Positions 26,655 through 35,130 are shown, counted from the first letter of the stretch. The stretch is DNA of 64,000 nt from RGIG3701 sp017403345 (GCA_017403345.1 JAFQOH010000074.1:1-64000), one strand, 5' to 3'. Notes: generated by a model not told the origin, from the letters alone. Made by a program: numbers and translations.

Positions 26655-27302
26655 CTAAAAGCGTCTCTCCCGAAAAAATTCACGCAGCGGGCAGGTCTCA
26701 CACCGCGGAGAGCTTTTGAGGCAGAATTCCTTGCAGACTTCCACGATCATGGCATGAAAATGCGCGTAGAGTTCCGTTTCGCACGGGAGCGCCTCTTCGA
26801 ATGCTCGCTGGATCTCATCGTACGGCATCGTTTTCGGAAGGATCTCGTGCCGGGAAAGGATCCGCCGAGTGTACGCATCCACGACAAAAGACGGGATCCC
26901 AAGCGCATACAGAAGGATCGAGTCTGCCGTTTCCCGACCGACACCATTAACTTCCAGAAGCTCTTTCCGAAGCGCTTCTCGGGGACGTTCCGTCATCTTT
27001 TCCAGCGAGCCGCCGTAACGGTTGCGGATCATCTCCAGCAAATTCCGCAATCTCCGTGTTTTCAGGACCGCGAAGCCGGAAGGACGAATGAGCTGCGCAA
27101 GTTCCTCTTCCGGAAGCGTCAAAAGTGCGTCAAGTTCCAAAACGCCTGCGTCTTTCAGATTCCGGATCGACTTTTCGACACTCTTCCACGTCGTGTTTTG
27201 AGTCAGGATCGTTCCGACCGCGATCTCAAGCGTACTTGAACCGGGCCACCATGGCCCCATGGGGTAATATTGCAGAAGTTGATGGTAAAGTGTGGCGAAC
27301 AT
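26655..27302 (-). CDS. Endonuclease III-related HhH-GPD DNA glycosylase
   Basis: 215 residues. The fold is endonuclease III-like: WWPGSSTLEIAVGTILTQNT at the start, helix-hairpin-helix LLEVNGVGRETADSILLY, then the catalytic-Asp segment FVVDAYTRRIL. Where EndoIII has the catalytic lysine (GVGRKTA) this protein has glutamate, as in the EndoIII-related/MagIII-like group; it may be a monofunctional glycosylase for alkylated or oxidised bases. The C-terminal cysteines (VCKEFC, then PRCETCPL) suggest a 4Fe-4S site, though the spacing differs from EndoIII. No good ribosome binding site precedes ATG 27302. It stands alone. Confidence 0.85.
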   Translation of the reverse strand: MFATLYHQLLQYYPMGPWWPGSSTLEIAVGTILTQNTTWKSVEKSIRNLKDAGVLELDALLTLPEEELAQLIRPSGFAVLKTRRLRNLLEMIRNRYGGSLEKMTERPREALRKELLEVNGVGRETADSILLYALGIPSFVVDAYTRRILSRHEILPKTMPYDEIQRAFEEALPCETELYAHFHAMIVEVCKEFCLKSSPRCETCPLREFFRERRF

Positions 27303-27455
27303 TTTTAAAATGCGGGCAAAAAAATTTTTTTTCAGGGATCTCTCAAGCGATTTCGATAAAAAGAAATGGGAAACTATTTCCTTTTAACGCTTCGACGTTT
27401 CAATATACTCCATTTTTTTGGTTTGTCAACCCAAAATAAAAAATCAGCTTGGATC

Positions 27456-29168
27456 ATGGCTAAGAAAAAAGAAAAAAAACCTTCGCCTGGAGCCATTTTT
27501 AATGCGTTCCTCAGACGTTCCGCATGGTTTGGGATCCTAGTCGGCGGTATGTTCATGGTTTATTCCCTCGCGGTCGATGATTCCGGTGCTTCCTCAACCG
27601 ATCCAGCTTCAACGAAACCGTTTTTTGCACAAATTTGGGAATCTCGAAAGCCTGAAATGGATGACGGAGCCTCTTTCGAGTCCGACGGCTACGATCCTTC
27701 AAGCTACGGAAGTTCCGACGGGACGGACTCCTCAAGCTACGGAAGTTCTGACGGGACGGACTCCTCAAGCTACGGAAGTTCTGACGGGACGGACTCCTCA
27801 AGCTACGGAAGTTCTGACGGGACGGACTCTTCAAGCTACGGAAGTTCTGACGGGTCGGACTCCTCAAGCTACGGAAGTTCTGACGGGACGGACTCCTCAA
27901 GCTACGGAAGTTCTGACGGGACGGATCCTTCGAATTACGGCAGCTCGGACGGGACGGACTCCTCAAGCTACGGAAGTTCCGACGGGTCGGATCCTTCGAA
28001 TTACGGCAGCTCGGACGGGACGGACTCCTCAAGCTACGGAAGTTCCGACGGGACGGATCCTTCGAATTACGGCAGTTCGGACGGGACGGACTCCTCAAGC
28101 TACGGAAGTTCCGACGGGACGGACTCCTCAAGCTACGGAAGTTCCGACGGGACGGATCCTTCGAATTACGGCAGCTCGGACGGGACGGACTCCTCAAGCT
28201 ACGGAAGTTCTGACGGGTCGGATCCTTCGAATTACGGCAGCTCGGACGGGTCGGATCCTTCCAGCTACGGAAGTTCTGACGGGACGGATCCTTCGAATTA
28301 CGGCAGCTCGGACGGGACGGACTCCTCAAGCTACGGCAGCTCGGACGGGACGGACTCCTCAAGCTACGGAAGTTCTGACGGGTCGGATCCTTCCAGCTAC
28401 GGAAGTTCCGACGGGACGGACTCCTCCAGCTACGGAAGTTCTGACGGGTCGGATCCTTCGAATTACGGTAGCTCGGACGGGTCGGATCCTTCGAATTACG
28501 GCAGCTCGTATGGTTCCGCATCGGCAGAAACACCGGATCCAGAAGCCGCACTTACAGAAGATCCCGGAGATGCTCCGCCGCCGGTCGATCCCATGGCATT
28601 TCTGACCGATCCAGGCCAAAAAACCGAGCCGGTCCTGCACAACAATACCGTGACGCGCGGTCCCGATTCTGCACTGCGATACGGTGACGTGCTGATCCAG
28701 GAACCGAATCCGGATCCGATCAAAAGTCCGACGGGTCCGATGGTCACGAATTTTCTGGAGCTCTTTGATTTCAGTATCACTCCCGAGTGGGTGGAGGAAC
28801 GCTGGTCGTGCATCCAGCCGGTGGGTCCCATAACGACGCGCGGGTACCGAGTCGCGATTTCGACAGGGCCGGAGGTTTCCGATCTGGTCGGTTCGCTGAC
28901 GTACTATTTCGACAACAAGCTGGAACTGGTGAAGATCAATTTTGAGGGGTACACTGGGGAACTTGACCGGCTTCTTCAGACGCTGACGTACTTCCATTTC
29001 AGCCGACGGGTTACGAACGATCCGAACGCGATCCTCTACGCGTCGGAAGTGAATTCCAAAGGATTTCGCAGTTTCCTGAAGACGTACCATCGCCTGAACC
29101 CGACAGACTCGAAAGACCCGCGCAAAAAGTACTGGATCACGCTGGAACTCTGCGCTCCGGAGCAGTGA
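27456..29168 (+). CDS. Membrane-anchored protein with 25 copies of an 11-residue repeat and a conserved C-terminal domain
   Basis: 570 residues from ATG 27456. Lysine-rich N-terminus, one membrane helix (FGILVGGMFMVYSLAV, about residues 24-40), then 25 tandem copies of an 11-residue unit of the form DSSSYGSSDGT or DPSNYGSSDGS (27693-28517), and a C-terminal folded domain of about 160 residues (VEERWSCIQPVGPITTRGYR, GSLTYYFDNKLELVKINFEG, LTYFHFSRRV). I believe that last domain occurs widely in planctomycetes without known function. The repeat region should be a disordered, acidic, serine-rich spacer. I use ATG 27456 because a TATACT box at 27404-27409 makes the earlier ATG at 27366 lie before the transcript start. 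It points in the same direction as the two genes downstream. Confidence 0.75.
   Translation: MAKKKEKKPSPGAIFNAFLRRSAWFGILVGGMFMVYSLAVDDSGASSTDPASTKPFFAQIWESRKPEMDDGASFESDGYDPSSYGSSDGTDSSSYGSSDGTDSSSYGSSDGTDSSSYGSSDGTDSSSYGSSDGSDSSSYGSSDGTDSSSYGSSDGTDPSNYGSSDGTDSSSYGSSDGSDPSNYGSSDGTDSSSYGSSDGTDPSNYGSSDGTDSSSYGSSDGTDSSSYGSSDGTDPSNYGSSDGTDSSSYGSSDGSDPSNYGSSDGSDPSSYGSSDGTDPSNYGSSDGTDSSSYGSSDGTDSSSYGSSDGSDPSSYGSSDGTDSSSYGSSDGSDPSNYGSSDGSDPSNYGSSYGSASAETPDPEAALTEDPGDAPPPVDPMAFLTDPGQKTEPVLHNNTVTRGPDSALRYGDVLIQEPNPDPIKSPTGPMVTNFLELFDFSITPEWVEERWSCIQPVGPITTRGYRVAISTGPEVSDLVGSLTYYFDNKLELVKINFEGYTGELDRLLQTLTYFHFSRRVTNDPNAILYASEVNSKGFRSFLKTYHRLNPTDSKDPRKKYWITLELCAPEQ
27693..28517 (+). repeat. 33-bp minisatellite, 25 in-frame copies
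   Basis: The 825-bp tract consists of 33-bp units, each encoding 11 residues. Two main unit types alternate (DSSS-type and DPSN-type), and neighbouring groups of units are nearly identical in DNA, which shows block duplication. No copy breaks the frame. Confidence 0.95.
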
Positions 29169-29197
29169 CTGGAATAGTACGTAAAGAAATGAGATCT

Positions 29198-29245
29198 TGT
29201 CCCATAAAATACTTAGTGCAGGTTTTCGTAATATTTTATGTGACA
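29198..29245. repeat. Imperfect 14-bp inverted repeat in the gap before the Hsp70 unit
   Basis: TGTCCCATAAAATA (29198-29211) faces TATTTTATGTGACA (29232-29245), with two mismatched positions and a 20-base loop. There is no T-run. It could be a weak transcript end for the 11-residue-repeat gene or an operator. The rest of the 246-bp gap holds the promoter at 29347. Confidence 0.5.
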
Positions 29246-29346
29246 GTATTTTCGCATTTCCGCTGAGATCTTTGGCGTTTGGAAATAAAGCGGCAGATTT
29301 TAAATACTGATACTAAATATACGTATCAAAAATCCCGATAAATCGT

Positions 29347-29374
29347 TTGAGCGATAACATTGACCGCATACAAT
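29347..29374 (+). promoter_or_regulatory. Promoter of the membrane protein-Hsp70 unit
   Basis: TTGAGC (29347-29352) and TACAAT (29369-29374) are 16 bp apart, about 40 bp before the start codon. An overlapping pair, TTGACC (29360-29365) and TATAAT (29379-29384), has a spacer of only 13 bp. Confidence 0.5.
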
Positions 29375-29414
29375 TTTGTATAATTCTGAAATCATTTTAT
29401 AGATGGAGAACTCT

Positions 29415-30641
29415 ATGGGTATTTTTACGAAATTTAGCAGTTTCTTTTTTGGGAAAACTGCCCCTAAAAACTCGAGCGCTGGAAGTTTGGCGTTTTCAGG
29501 TTCTATGCCGGAGGAGCTTTTCCAGGAACTCAGTGCACTTGCCCAAAAGCACAGTGACGCGTTCATGGAGAAATTGAAGGAGGAACAGCCGAATTTCAGT
29601 GGAGGATCATCCGACATTCAATACATTGCCAACCTGCTCCACGATGAGGTCCTGGCCTCCTTCCAAAATGAGCAGGTGAAGAACTACATTTGCGAGGGGA
29701 CTACATTACAGGCGCTTCCTGAGCTTCACCGTATCGCGCCGATCCAAGTCCCGCCAGCCGTCACGACGTACAAGTATCCGTCCCCTTGGGTTTTTAGTGC
29801 CTTTAGCGCCGCAGCTGCATGTCTGTGTTTCATCTGTTCCGGCCTGCTTGGATTTGGCAGTAACACCAGTGTCGGTCTTTTCTTCGCCCTCATCGGCGCG
29901 ATCGTTTCTGCCGCCGTCGGCGTCTGGCTCACGTTTGGCGAAACGCGTGTCACATGGGGCAAATCACTGCTTGGCATAACGATCACAGGTGCCCTTCTTC
30001 TGCAGTTACAAAACAACTTTTCCATTTCGGCATTTTGGAAAGGCTCGTCATCCAAGTCCATTTTATACAAACTTGGGCTTGCGATCCTGCTTTGGTTCCT
30101 TCTCGGCATGCTGAAACGCAAAAAGGTAGTAGACACGGACCAGCTTCATCTTGCGATCCACTCCCAGTACCTGAATCAGCTTTGCAGCATCGTTAGTTTT
30201 CTGAAAATGACCTGTGTTCGCATCGCGGAACTGGAGGCACGCATCAGTGTCCAGCAAGAAGAGCTCGAGAGACGCAGCGAACAGCTTCGGGCACAAGGTG
30301 ATCTTCCCAAATACGCATCTCAAGCCATCCCGGACGTACAGGGACTTTGGAAGACCACCAGCATTTCCCAAGCAGCCGCCCACGCGAAAGAGATCTCGCA
30401 GTATTTCAGTCTCATGGGTTTCGCCAACATCCCCGCCGGCACGCGATTACCGTGGGAACCGGAGGATCCGGAGAGGCCTGCGCCGAACGAATACAGGATC
30501 ATTACCTGGGATCCAACGCTGGAAAGCAAATATGAGACGATCGGTCTTGTGCTCGACGGGGAAAAGGTAGAAGTCCACAGTGAACCCATTGAACTTAACG
30601 GGATCGTTACTCAAAAAGGCGTCGTTTACTCACTTGATTAA
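29415..30641 (+). CDS. Four-helix membrane protein with coiled coil, partner of the Hsp70 (possible GrpE-like tail)
   Basis: 408 residues, not recognised by family. Residues 1-110 are soluble and helical. Four membrane helices follow (about 120-250, e.g. PWVFSAFSAAAACLCFICSG and VGLFFALIGAIVSAAVGVWL), then a charged helix likely to form a coiled coil (IAELEARISVQQEELERRSE), and a C-terminal beta-rich part (GFANIPAGTRLPWEPEDPE to EPIELNGIVTQKGVVYSL). The order coiled coil plus small beta domain, and the wording of the last strands, recall the GrpE nucleotide exchange factor; this is inference only. ATG 29415 is chosen because GGAG lies six bases upstream, rather than ATG 29403. The Hsp70-like gene starts 29 bp downstream. 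Confidence 0.6.
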   Translation: MGIFTKFSSFFFGKTAPKNSSAGSLAFSGSMPEELFQELSALAQKHSDAFMEKLKEEQPNFSGGSSDIQYIANLLHDEVLASFQNEQVKNYICEGTTLQALPELHRIAPIQVPPAVTTYKYPSPWVFSAFSAAAACLCFICSGLLGFGSNTSVGLFFALIGAIVSAAVGVWLTFGETRVTWGKSLLGITITGALLLQLQNNFSISAFWKGSSSKSILYKLGLAILLWFLLGMLKRKKVVDTDQLHLAIHSQYLNQLCSIVSFLKMTCVRIAELEARISVQQEELERRSEQLRAQGDLPKYASQAIPDVQGLWKTTSISQAAAHAKEISQYFSLMGFANIPAGTRLPWEPEDPERPAPNEYRIITWDPTLESKYETIGLVLDGEKVEVHSEPIELNGIVTQKGVVYSLD

Positions 30642-30670
30642 AAAGAAAGGAAGAAAGGAAGGAGATCATC

Positions 30671-32578
30671 ATGTCAGACATTATCGCGATCGACTTTGGA
30701 ACCAGCAATTCGTACTTTGCCCTTTACAACAACAAGCAAGGCACGGTCGGGCAAATACATTTAAACAATGCAGCAACGACCAGAAACGGCATTGATTCTG
30801 CCGTATTGTATTACACTGTAGACGGCACGGACATCATCGAGATCGAAGATGCGTTCAGTAGATACCATGGCTCCTCTCTTAAAAAAATACAGCGGCTTAA
30901 TATGAAACTGGTCACCTCTTTTAAACCTGACATTGAGTTTAGCGAAGAGGCACGAAAAGCAGCAGTCGATTTCCTGAAAAACATCCGTGAGAAATTCCAT
31001 GAGAAAGGTACCCTTCAGACGATCGAAGGAAAAAAGGTTTACTTCGGTATTCCCTGTAATACGACCGCAGGTTATCGCGCGGCTTTAAGAAAAATTGCGA
31101 AAGAGGCCGGCTGGGGAAATGACGTCCATATGCTCGAAGAACCCTATGGAGCCCTCTTTTACGATCTTGATCCAAATGATCCCATGGCGTTTACGCAAAA
31201 AAACACGCTGGTCATCGATTTTGGCGGCGGTACTTGCGACTTTGCTGTCATTCAAGACGGCAATATTAAAAAATCCTGGGGAGACACTTTCCTTGGCGGC
31301 CGTTTATTTGACGACCTGTTTTATCAATGGAGTCTGAAGATCGAGGAGGAGGATGAAGGCGATTTCAAAACTCAAGAGCAATATGAAAAACTGTTTCATA
31401 CCGGCAGATCAACAAAAGAAAAATTTTCACTCAAGCAGCCTAATGTGTATATCTACGATAGCACGCCGATGACAAAGGAGGAATTTGAACGCCGCTGCAA
31501 AAACTATAAACCGTCAAAAATGCTCCAAAATGTGTTCGCAACTCAGGGTGAAAGCGCCCGAAAAAATTCGAAATTCAGGCCGGACCAGACGAACGATCTT
31601 TTGCAATGGTTTGAAGATGCGCTGCTGGAAGGTTTCAGACAGCATGGTATCGACAAAAATTCTATCAATCGTATTATTCTGGCAGGCGGAAGTTCCTGCT
31701 GGTATTTCGTGAGAGACATCTGCAAAAAACATTGGCGAAATATTACTCCGAATACTCCGCAAAATGTTTACGCAGCCATCGCAGAAGGTATGGCAAAATA
31801 TGCCTCTATACGCAATATTGGTACTCCTCCCACGTTAAATTATTCCGAATTGGTAGAGAAACTTCTTAACATCTATCAACAACAGGAAATTCCGAAAGAA
31901 GTTATCGAGAATATTGGATGCCGGATCTTTGATCAGTATATCAGAGGTTATTTATATGACTTCCGAGACAATGGCGGAACTCTGAAAAGTGTAGAGGAGA
32001 ATGCTCGAAAGTCTTTGAATGACAATTGGAATGCGATATGTGAACAGATCGAAAAAGCGATCTCGGATCATTCTGATATTTCACAGACCCTCATCAAGGA
32101 GACTCAAAGCTGGCTTGCACAACATGGTATGACCAATCGCCATATTCAACAGCTCGATTTGGCTATTAGTATTGATTTAGATAAAGAATTTGTAAATAAT
32201 TTTAATATCGGTGTCGGCAATGCGTTTACCCCGATTATTGTCACCGCGTTGATTGCAGGATTCAGTGCGGCAATCATCGTATCTGCTGGACTTCTCGCTC
32301 CAGTCGTAGGGATCTTAGCATACCTTTTGACTACTGGATTAGGTTATACTATTGTTCAAAATATACCATTAAATACAAACCAAAGCAGTTCCCTTATGAA
32401 TGATGAGGCGATCCAACGTACACGTGATGAGATCATTACGGCATTTTCGACAAAGATAACAGAACAATACAAGGAATCTCTTGAAAAAAATAAAGATTCT
32501 ATTTGCAAGGAATTGGAAAAATTCGTAAATGGTATCGGAAACCAATATCAAAAACTACTTGATTTGGAAAGAACCTGA
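30671..32578 (+). CDS. Hsp70-family ATPase with a C-terminal membrane anchor
   Basis: 635 residues. The N-terminal 390 residues form an actin/Hsp70-type nucleotide-binding domain: phosphate 1 loop IAIDFGTSNSYFALY (5-19), phosphate 2 loop VIDFGGGTCDFAV and adenosine motif IILAGGSSCW. There is no classical beta-sandwich substrate domain. Instead a helical region is followed by a long hydrophobic stretch (about residues 520-560, e.g. IIVTALIAGFSAAIIVSAGL) that should be one or two membrane helices, then a charged helical tail. AAGGAAGGAG precedes ATG 30671. The DNA is more A/T-rich than its neighbours, so it may be a later arrival. It forms a two-gene unit with the membrane protein upstream and ends at a terminator. 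Confidence 0.85.
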   Translation: MSDIIAIDFGTSNSYFALYNNKQGTVGQIHLNNAATTRNGIDSAVLYYTVDGTDIIEIEDAFSRYHGSSLKKIQRLNMKLVTSFKPDIEFSEEARKAAVDFLKNIREKFHEKGTLQTIEGKKVYFGIPCNTTAGYRAALRKIAKEAGWGNDVHMLEEPYGALFYDLDPNDPMAFTQKNTLVIDFGGGTCDFAVIQDGNIKKSWGDTFLGGRLFDDLFYQWSLKIEEEDEGDFKTQEQYEKLFHTGRSTKEKFSLKQPNVYIYDSTPMTKEEFERRCKNYKPSKMLQNVFATQGESARKNSKFRPDQTNDLLQWFEDALLEGFRQHGIDKNSINRIILAGGSSCWYFVRDICKKHWRNITPNTPQNVYAAIAEGMAKYASIRNIGTPPTLNYSELVEKLLNIYQQQEIPKEVIENIGCRIFDQYIRGYLYDFRDNGGTLKSVEENARKSLNDNWNAICEQIEKAISDHSDISQTLIKETQSWLAQHGMTNRHIQQLDLAISIDLDKEFVNNFNIGVGNAFTPIIVTALIAGFSAAIIVSAGLLAPVVGILAYLLTTGLGYTIVQNIPLNTNQSSSLMNDEAIQRTRDEIITAFSTKITEQYKESLEKNKDSICKELEKFVNGIGNQYQKLLDLERT

Positions 32579-32599
32579 TTTCGATACACGCAAATAATA

Positions 32600-32638
32600 A
32601 CCCCCGGGGTCCGTGAGTGGAACTCGGGGGTGTTTTTT
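32600..32638 (+). terminator. Rho-independent terminator of the Hsp70 unit
   Basis: ACCCCCGGGGT (32600-32610) pairs with ACTCGGGGGT (32622-32631) with one mismatch, followed by GTTTTTT. It lies just past the Hsp70-like gene. Confidence 0.85.
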
Positions 32639-32670
32639 AGGGAAAGTCCGAAGGACGAGAGGTCAGGAGG

Positions 32671-33612
32671 TCAAGCCATTTCGCGGTGGAGGCGGCCGAT
32701 GACGTCATGAATGTCCGTCGTGTTAAAGTGGGAGACCGCTGCAGGAAGAGCGGAAAGGATCTTCTGCGTGCAGGTAGGTGAGTAAAAGTTCGCAGTGCCG
32801 ATCTCAACAGCAGATGCACCGGCAACGAGAAATTCCATGACGTCGTCCACCGTCTCGATGCCGCCAATGCCCACGATCGGGATCGAAACCGCTTTCGCGG
32901 TCTGGTAGACCATCCGAAGCGCGATCGGTTTGACCGCAGGTCCGCTGAGGCCTCCCATGACGTTTCCGAGGCGCGGACGGCATTTTTTCCAGTCGATCGC
33001 CATTCCGAGCACCGTGTTGATCAGCGACACGGCATCCGAACCGCCTTGCTCCGCTGCTTTCGCGCAGACAGTGATGTCGCCGACGTTCGGAGTCAGTTTC
33101 GTGAAAAACGGCAGGCTGCACGCTTTCCGCACGCCGCGCACGAGCCGTTCACATTCCGTCGGATTTTTGCCGAAATCGGTCCCGTGTGCCACATTCGGAC
33201 ACGAAATGTTCAGTTCCAGCGCATCGACGCCTTCCACGCCGCTCAGCACAGCCGCCATTTCTGCATATTCCTCTGCTGTTCGGCCTGCGATGGAGACGAT
33301 GATCTTCGTTCCGATGCTCCGCAGGTACGGCATTTTCAAGCGAATGAACTCTTCCAGCCCGTCATTGTCCAGCCCAATGGCATTCAGCAGTCCTGCCGTC
33401 GTCTCGCAGGTCCGCGGCGGCGGATTTCCGTCACGCGGGAGTTTCGTGATGGTTTTGGGCAGGATCCCGCCAAGGTCACTCAGAGAAAATGCTCCTGCTT
33501 CAGAATTCAATCCCTCCACGTCCTTTGCGTAGCCAAAAGTCCCCGAAGCGACGAGGATCGGATTCTCAAGTTTCAAACTGCCGATCGAGACAGCAAGCGA
33601 AATATTTTTCAT
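32671..33612 (-). CDS. pyrD: Dihydroorotate dehydrogenase, class 1B catalytic subunit
   Basis: 313 residues, TIM barrel with FMN. It oxidises dihydroorotate to orotate in pyrimidine synthesis, in the cytoplasm. NPILVASGTFGY at the start, the active-site cysteine Cys138 in LNISCPNV (cysteine marks class 1; class 2 has serine), the lysine in FTKLTPNVGD, and the FMN phosphate site IPIVGIGGIETVDD and VEIGTANF identify class 1B, the NAD-linked form. Class 1B normally needs the PyrK electron-transfer subunit, which is not adjacent here. ATG 33612 is preceded by AAAGG. The length is normal. Confidence 0.95.
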   Translation of the reverse strand: MKNISLAVSIGSLKLENPILVASGTFGYAKDVEGLNSEAGAFSLSDLGGILPKTITKLPRDGNPPPRTCETTAGLLNAIGLDNDGLEEFIRLKMPYLRSIGTKIIVSIAGRTAEEYAEMAAVLSGVEGVDALELNISCPNVAHGTDFGKNPTECERLVRGVRKACSLPFFTKLTPNVGDITVCAKAAEQGGSDAVSLINTVLGMAIDWKKCRPRLGNVMGGLSGPAVKPIALRMVYQTAKAVSIPIVGIGGIETVDDVMEFLVAGASAVEIGTANFYSPTCTQKILSALPAAVSHFNTTDIHDVIGRLHREMA

Positions 33613-33715
33613 GGTCTTGTACCTTTTTGAAAAAAATCAGGCGTCTATTTCGGAAAAAGACGCACATTGAATGAAGATCTTCCTCCAACAGCTTTCGGCG
33701 GCCGCCCGACTGCCA

Positions 33716-33753
33716 AACGAAAAAGGGGAGCGCGCGGCAACACGTACTCCCCT
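33716..33753 (-). terminator. Orphan Rho-independent terminator
   Basis: AGGGGAG (33724-33730) pairs with CTCCCCT (33747-33753). On the minus strand it is followed by TTTTTCGTTT. It is upstream of pyrD, so it must end a transcript coming from the gene-poor region to its right. Confidence 0.65.
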
Positions 33754-33788
33754 GGATCAACTCCGTTCTTCATGTTTTTCAATCGACC

Positions 33789-33941
33789 TCAGCGAGAAAG
33801 TTCGCGCATAGGAGGAGCAACGCACAACGACCTCACGGTTTCACTGGCCATTGACTCCATGATGAACTGCGGAGCTGCGCTGGTTCTGATGAACGTCTTT
33901 TTTTCTGCAAATTTTGCGATCCTGACGGTCTCGCAGGCCAT
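33789..33941 (-). CDS. Possible small protein of 50 residues
   Basis: A minus-strand frame from ATG 33941 encodes MACETVRIAKFAEKKTFIRT and 30 further residues. Its codons are of the kind used in neighbouring genes (ATC, GCA, AAA, GAA), and an intrinsic terminator lies 36 bp past its stop. AAGG stands only four bases before the ATG, which is too close for a good site. The frame stays open upstream without another ATG, so this could also be the end of a decayed gene. I do not recognise it. Confidence 0.25.
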   Translation of the reverse strand: MACETVRIAKFAEKKTFIRTSAAPQFIMESMASETVRSLCVAPPMRELSR

Positions 33942-34820
33942 TCGCCTTCGGGATGCTAGCCGGTCCAGCGTTTCTGAAGATCTTCAAATTTGAACCGGGA
34001 TCTCATGGTACCGCAGACGAATTTCCTTAGGATCTTCCGGGTATTTCGCTTAGGAAGACGGGCTGCGTGAAATGCTTTTGGGAAAACTTCCTGATTTCTG
34101 CAGGACGAAAACCTATCGACTCGCTCCATTTCAGCCATCAGGCAAACCGAAAACACATAGCCTCCAAACGGCCTTCAAATAGCCTTAAGCACAGTCACTC
34201 AAACGTTTTCCTATCCGCCCGGTCCATGGATCTTTCAAAACGCAAGATACTCTTCCGATTTGAAACTCCGAAACTCTCCGAGGAGACCAGCCGTCCAAAA
34301 TTCATGGCTCACACCGTGGATCCTGAACGTCGAAAATTTTCTCGAAACCGCGGAATAACCGAACTTTGGAGCCTCTTTTCCAGTTCTCTGACCGATTCCC
34401 GAAAGTCTGCGATCCTTTCAGTGTGTCCTCTGATGTTTTTCGGCAAGCGTCCGGAAATTTTCCTTTCCATGAAAACGCGGCCTCAAAAACCTCGTTTTTT
34501 TCATGCCGGCCGAGGCGTTCTGACGTCCTCAAGTTCCAGGTTTCGTCATTTTTCAAACTCAGGAACCGTTCCTTGGGAAACATTTGGAGATCCGCACCTC
34601 ACGAAAATCCATCATCCAGTCCAAACAGAGTTTCTCTGTCTGGGAAATTTTCCTAAAATGCCGTCATTTCCACCCGGAAATTTCCCCGCTTTCCGGAACC
34701 GGCTTCCTGCACAGTTCCAGTTTCGGATCCCGCCCGGCAGAATAAAAACGAACACCTTGATCGCAAAACGCTGGAAGATCTGGGCTGACTTTCAAAAAAT
34801 GTCAACGATTACCCGTTTCG

Positions 34821-34889
34821 GCTGAAATTTCAAAACCGTTTCTCTGGGAGAAGCGGTGAATTCTTCTTCCCGCTCACTGAAATTTCAGC
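34821..34889. repeat. Pair of 12-bp arms built on the palindrome TGAAATTTCA
   Basis: GCTGAAATTTCA (34821-34832) and TGAAATTTCAGC (34878-34889) form a perfect inverted repeat around a 45-base loop. Each arm contains the self-complementary TGAAATTTCA. It lies just past the small lipoprotein gene. The 12-mer CTGAAATTTCAG recurs after the desulfoferrodoxin gene (15019-15030). Confidence 0.7.
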
Positions 34890-34911
34890 TGAAGACCTGA
34901 GACTCCTTAAC

Positions 34912-35130
34912 TCAGATCATGCCGCCATGGTTACGCCACGGAGTGCTGTGGTCCGGCTGGTCCAAGAACCAGAATCGTTCCCATTCATCCCGCATCAGGC
35001 GCAGGTTTTCCGATGTGTTGAGCTGCTGCTGGGTCCGGCGTGCCGAATCTCCGTCATACATCGGAAGCAGGCAGCCGACGGACTGGAAAACGAACACTGA
35101 CAAAATCAATGCAATCAATACTTTGCGCAT
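34912..35130 (-). CDS. Small planctomycete-type lipoprotein
   Basis: 72 residues from ATG 35130. A signal peptide (MRKVLIALILSVFVFQSVG) ends at a cysteine, so it is probably a lipoprotein, although the lipobox SVGC is not perfect. The mature part holds ARRTQQQLNTSENLRLMRDE and WERFWFLDQPDHSTPWRNHG, a core I recall as shared by many planctomycete small proteins of unknown function. AAGGAGGAG stands in front of this ATG; the ATG 17 codons earlier is not preceded by one. It is a good lineage pointer. It has no operon partner visible; thiL lies upstream with a 240-bp gap. Confidence 0.8.
   Translation of the reverse strand: MRKVLIALILSVFVFQSVGCLLPMYDGDSARRTQQQLNTSENLRLMRDEWERFWFLDQPDHSTPWRNHGGMI

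Larger units (their letters stand above)
33613..34911. other. 1.3-kb gene-poor region
   Basis: No convincing large gene. The longest frame (34067-34825, plus) lacks a ribosome binding site, is rich in Ser/Arg/Phe and looks non-coding. What I can support is a minus-strand terminator at 33716, a possible 50-codon frame at 33789 feeding into it, and a palindrome pair at 34821-34889. The stretch 33950-34800 shows nothing I can name; it may be decayed sequence or hold an unrecognised RNA. Confidence 0.5.

Noticed and set aside
27553..28605. Long frames on both strands over the 33-bp repeat
   Set aside because: They arise because a 33-bp unit without stops in several frames is repeated 25 times; only the frame with the membrane helix and the C-terminal domain is real.
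34067..34825. 252-codon frame in the gene-poor region
   Set aside because: No ribosome binding site, biased low-quality composition (Ser, Arg, Phe, His), no recognisable domain.
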